In this document: piece by piece, positions 29,791 through 32,346 of the stretch
Layout of the letters: each line of letters begins with the position of its first letter
Numbering within the stretch: the first letter of the stretch is position 1
DNA from: an uncultured Campylobacter sp.
GTDB lineage: Bacteria; Campylobacterota; Campylobacteria; Campylobacterales; Campylobacteraceae
Direction of reading: 5' to 3'
NCBI GenBank assembly: GCA_937965895.1
Contig: CALCKS010000307.1
Span: 1-32,346 of the forward strand
Length of the DNA stretch: 32,346 nt
Made by a program: the position numbers and the translations under genes
The notes under the pieces: model-generated
The model's database searches: none
Seen by the model: the letters and a program-made list of their open reading frames with translations, nothing else
What the model was told of the DNA's origin: nothing

Positions 29791-30555
29791 TTAAACTCCT
29801 TCTTTTGCACCCCAAAGCCTGATGTGCAGGCGATCGGAATAGTTAAAACCGTGCTTGATCGCAAACTGCGCAACGGATAGGGCGTTTTGTTCGAGGCTTA
29901 TTTTATCATAACCTTGCGGCATACAAAAGACTTCCGCGTCGCAAAGCTCTAAAATACGCGAAATTTGCGCTATCGCCGAGCCGTCTTCCGCGCTTTTTTT
30001 ATCTAGGACGAATTTATAAAAACTACCTGCGGAGTTTTGTTTTATGGCTTTTAGCGCGACCTGATTTATGCGTCTAGCCTCACTCTCGCCGCTGTTTTCG
30101 AGTTTGACGCTGACGGCAAATCGGCATTTTTTATAAATCTCAAATTTGCCGAAATCCACCTCGATAGTGCCGTTCGTCTCAAAATGCGCCTCGTAGCCCT
30201 CGCTAGTCGCAAAATTTAAAAAATCTAGCAAAATTTGATTTTTGTGATGTAGCAGCGGCTCGCCGCCGGTGATTACGATGATAGGCTTTTGGCGCAAGTT
30301 TGCGCTCAAATTTTGAATGATTTTTATAAGTTCGTCGGCACGGGTGATTTTTTGATACGAAAAATGTCCCGTAAAAACCGCGCGGATCGTGTCGCAGCCA
30401 GTTAGCGTTTCGCCGGTTTTGGGCGAAACGGTCCGCACGCCAAAGCCCGCGCAGTTTAGGTTGCAGCCCGCAAACCGCAAGAAAATTGCCAAACGGCCGC
30501 TGCTCGCGCCTTCGCCTTGGATACTTAGAAAACTCTCGACCAGGTTTAAACTCAA
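29791..30555 (-). CDS. queE: 7-carboxy-7-deazaguanine synthase QueE (radical SAM)
   Basis: QueE converts 6-carboxytetrahydropterin to 7-carboxy-7-deazaguanine using SAM and a [4Fe-4S] cluster. The 254 residues include FAGCNLNCAGFG at 28-39 and GCDT at 53-56, followed by VITGGEPLLHH (the SAM contact GGEP). Visible cluster ligands are Cys31, Cys35 and Cys54, a CX3CX18C pattern instead of CX3CX2C; an insert rich in Thr and Gly separates the last Cys. The start is TTG at 30555 inside AAATTTG, with AAAAGGCG ahead. Queuosine partners queD and, farther, moaA are on the same strand. Confidence 0.93.
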   Translation of the reverse strand: MSLNLVESFLSIQGEGASSGRLAIFLRFAGCNLNCAGFGVRTVSPKTGETLTGCDTIRAVFTGHFSYQKITRADELIKIIQNLSANLRQKPIIVITGGEPLLHHKNQILLDFLNFATSEGYEAHFETNGTIEVDFGKFEIYKKCRFAVSVKLENSGESEARRINQVALKAIKQNSAGSFYKFVLDKKSAEDGSAIAQISRILELCDAEVFCMPQGYDKISLEQNALSVAQFAIKHGFNYSDRLHIRLWGAKEGV

Positions 30556-30753
30556 ATTTCGCCTTTTAAATTTTGGTCGATTATAGCAAAATTTGAAGGG
30601 TAGTTTTACGGAGTTAAGCGGATTTTACGTCAAATTTGAGCGGGTTTTGTTAGAAAACGGCGGTAAATTTATGGATGAAAAAACTAAGCGAGGTTAAATT
30701 TAGTAAAAGCAGGCTAAATTTACGTCAAATCTAGCGTAAATTTAGCCAGAATT

Positions 30754-31722
30754 TCAGCCGCCTGTTTGGTAAAAGGCGCGGCTTGAGGTCTCGTTTTGAG
30801 CGCCGATAGCCCACTTGTTTTCTTTGGGCTTGTTTTGCAACACTTGGCGTAAGATCTCGCTAGCGCCCACGATATCGCCCTTTCTTACGGCGTCTTTTAT
30901 GCTCATCGCATCCTCGAAGTATAAGCACGGGATGAGATGTCCCTCGGCCGTGAGGCGGATGCGGTTACAGCTCTCGCAAAAGTCGTGTTTGTGCGGGTCG
31001 ATGACGCCAAAGGTATAGCCGTCCTCTAGTCTGTAGATGCTAGCAGGTCCCGTCGGGATCTTTTCGGCCGCTTCAAAGCGATATTTTTTTGCGATAACGT
31101 CTAAAATTTCAGCCGATTTCATGCCTTTTAGCTCATCATTGGCGTGGATATTTTCCATGTATTCGATGAAGCGAATTTGGCAACCCATAGAGCGTGCAAA
31201 CTCTAGCAAAGAGACGATCTCGTCGTCGTTTACGCCTCTTAGCGCGACGGTGTTTAGCTTGACTTTTAGCCCGGCTTCAAGCGCCGCGTCAAGGCCTGCT
31301 AAAACCTCATGCAGAACGCTTTTTTGCGCGAGAAATTTAGCTTTTTCGGTTTTTAAGCTATCAAGCGACATGTTTATGCGCTTTAAACCCGCGTTTTTGA
31401 GGGCTTTTGCGTAGTGTTTAAGCATAAAGCCGTTTGTCGTGATAGCTAGATCGACATCGGGGCTGTGCTCGTTTATCATCGCGATAAATTTGTCTAAGTC
31501 CTTGCGCAGTAGCGGTTCGCCGCCCGTGATACGGATCTTTTTTACGCCTTCGTCTAGGCAGACTTTGACAAATAAAAACAGCTCCTCAAAACTTAGTAAA
31601 TTTTCCTTCGGCTCCCAGCTAAACGGAGTTTTAGGCATGCAGTATTTGCATCTAAAGTTACATCTTTGCGTGACAGAAATACGCAGATAATCAACAGTTC
31701 TTCCGTGCCCGTCTATTAACAT
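30754..31722 (-). CDS. moaA: GTP 3',8-cyclase MoaA (radical SAM)
   Basis: MoaA starts molybdenum cofactor synthesis by rearranging GTP. The 322-residue protein has the N-terminal cluster motif Cys21, Cys25, Cys28 (QRCNFRCKYCMP), the SAM contact ITGGEPLLRKD, the C-terminal cluster region CESCNRIRLTAEGHLIPC and the conserved C-terminal Gly-Gly. It works upstream of MobA, which is encoded at 9131-9796. The ATG at 31722 follows AAGGGCG. The 198-base gap to queE holds AAATTTG elements only. Confidence 0.97.
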   Translation of the reverse strand: MLIDGHGRTVDYLRISVTQRCNFRCKYCMPKTPFSWEPKENLLSFEELFLFVKVCLDEGVKKIRITGGEPLLRKDLDKFIAMINEHSPDVDLAITTNGFMLKHYAKALKNAGLKRINMSLDSLKTEKAKFLAQKSVLHEVLAGLDAALEAGLKVKLNTVALRGVNDDEIVSLLEFARSMGCQIRFIEYMENIHANDELKGMKSAEILDVIAKKYRFEAAEKIPTGPASIYRLEDGYTFGVIDPHKHDFCESCNRIRLTAEGHLIPCLYFEDAMSIKDAVRKGDIVGASEILRQVLQNKPKENKWAIGAQNETSSRAFYQTGG

Positions 31723-31774
31723 TTTTCGCCCTTAATTTTATCAAAAAGATTTGTTTTTGATTTGGTTAAAGGGC

Positions 31775-31780
31775 ATTATA
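31775..31780 (-). promoter_or_regulatory. -10 element TATAAT for moaA
   Basis: On the minus strand CCTATAATGCCC lies about 53 bases before the moaA ATG. It would give a leader of about 46 bases and marks the start of the moaA transcript between moaA and the edge gene. Confidence 0.5.
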
Positions 31781-31861
31781 GGAAGTTAAGCTTTAAAATT
31801 TTTTAAAACCTGCGTATGAAAATAATGTTATTTTTTTATATTTCGCGCCAGGGTTTTAACA

Positions 31862-32346
31862 CTATATCAGCTCCCGTAGTTTTAGCGTCAGCTCGACCTT
31901 GCCCACACCCACGCACAGCTCTTTTGCAATGCTTTCCACGCTTTTGCCTTCGCTATACATCTGCACGATGCGCTTTTCGTCATCCTCGCCGCTTGGAGCG
32001 GAGATCTTGCTAATGCTTTTGGTGCGCTCTTCAAGCGTAAATAGTCTATCTTGTTGCTGGCTTTGGAAGCTATCTATCGAGCTTTCGATGCCTTGGAGCG
32101 TATTTATTATCGGAGTTATTTTTTGATTGATTTTTTCATTTAGACGCTGTTCGAGGTTGCTTTCTAACTGCACTACGTCAAATTCAGCCGGCTCGCTATT
32201 TTGATTAAAATTCGCAACCTGTTTTTTTACGGCGTGAAGCTCTTGTATTAGCCCTTCGATAGCTTTTTCGTATCTTGAAAATTTCCTTGAAGCCTCTAAA
32301 TCTTTTATAAAAACCAGCACGAAAAGCACTGTCAAAATCAGCCCAA
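31862..32346 (-). CDS. Membrane-anchored coiled-coil protein with C-terminal HTH-like segment (5' end cut by right edge)
   Basis: The frame remains open from 31862 to the edge with no stop, and TTG at 32335 sits in the middle of a hydrophobic helix (GLILTVLFVLVFIKD), so the true start is likely outside the window. After the helix comes a long coiled coil (about residues 15-90 of the visible part, such as AIEGLIQELHAVKKQV and NLEQRLNEKINQKI), then EKRIVQMYSEGKSVESIAKEL, a helix-turn-helix-like segment followed by KVELTLKLREL. A similar layout occurs in the DUF6115-type proteins I recall. No function is known to me. Confidence 0.8.
   Translation of the reverse strand, partial: GLILTVLFVLVFIKDLEASRKFSRYEKAIEGLIQELHAVKKQVANFNQNSEPAEFDVVQLESNLEQRLNEKINQKITPIINTLQGIESSIDSFQSQQQDRLFTLEERTKSISKISAPSGEDDEKRIVQMYSEGKSVESIAKELCVGVGKVELTLKLRELI

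Noticed and set aside
1..32346. tRNA, rRNA, CRISPR, insertion sequences
   Set aside because: No cloverleaf, no regularly spaced repeats, no transposase or integrase gene was found on reading.

Overview
This window reads as chromosomal DNA of a Campylobacter species (Campylobacterota). The reasons are gene content and gene order: blocks match, from memory, C. jejuni neighbourhoods (cheV-cheA next to greA and lpxB; surE followed by a ThiF-family gene; nrfH-nrfA; mobA-pldA; trxB through moaA). The GC content is clearly above that of C. jejuni, and the heptamer AAATTTG (or CAAATTT) recurs throughout. This would fit the oral group (C. showae, C. rectus, C. curvus, C. concisus), but the species cannot be fixed from the sequence alone.

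Layout. 1-4813, all minus strand: a chemotaxis and lipid A cluster read as DUF1311/LprI-like protein, lpxB, greA, an LpxH-like phosphatase, cheV, cheA (cheA runs off the left edge). 4928-7233, minus: nrfH-nrfA, the respiratory nitrite-to-ammonia pair, ending in a strong terminator. 7605-9049, plus: surE and tcdA, overlapping. 9131-10887, plus: mobA and pldA, overlapping. 11005-12481, plus: an accessory pair, a secreted YwqK/MORN-like protein interrupted by an in-frame amber codon and a SUKH (SMI1/KNR4) protein. 12677-14285, plus: menA and a yceI-family gene. 14664-17881, minus: glycerate kinase and a GntP-family permease. 18343-19161, plus: an unrecognised two-helix membrane protein with AT-richer codons, perhaps followed by a 40-residue ORF. 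19575-32346, minus: a long housekeeping run read from right to left as a membrane-anchored coiled-coil protein (cut by the edge), moaA, queE, queD, a small lipoprotein, a four-helix membrane protein, rsmE, rpmE, rsmI, an rlmB-type methyltransferase, a RodZ-like protein, a periplasmic protein, a class I aminotransferase, hom, yraN, trxA, a Cys-less thioredoxin-like membrane protein and trxB, closed by a terminator.

How the genes work together. lpxB and the phosphatase beside it can supply consecutive steps of lipid A synthesis. NrfH passes menaquinol electrons to NrfA. MoaA and MobA act early and late in molybdenum cofactor synthesis, and QueD and QueE give consecutive steps toward queuosine. 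The permease and glycerate kinase together suggest uptake of glycerate or a related sugar acid and entry into lower glycolysis. TrxA and TrxB form the thioredoxin couple. Three RNA methyltransferases (RsmI, RsmE, RlmB-like) and L31 sit together.

Most of the window is ordinary core genome. The points that deserve a second look are: the signature AAATTTG, which supplies several TTG start codons and TGA stops and contains RAATTY; the amber-interrupted YwqK-like gene beside a SUKH gene with no toxin in sight; MenA in a lineage expected to use the futalosine route; the cysteine spacing of QueE; the Cys-less thioredoxin-like protein between trxA and trxB; and the five CXXCH motifs of NrfA. No tRNA, rRNA, CRISPR array, insertion sequence or phage gene was seen.
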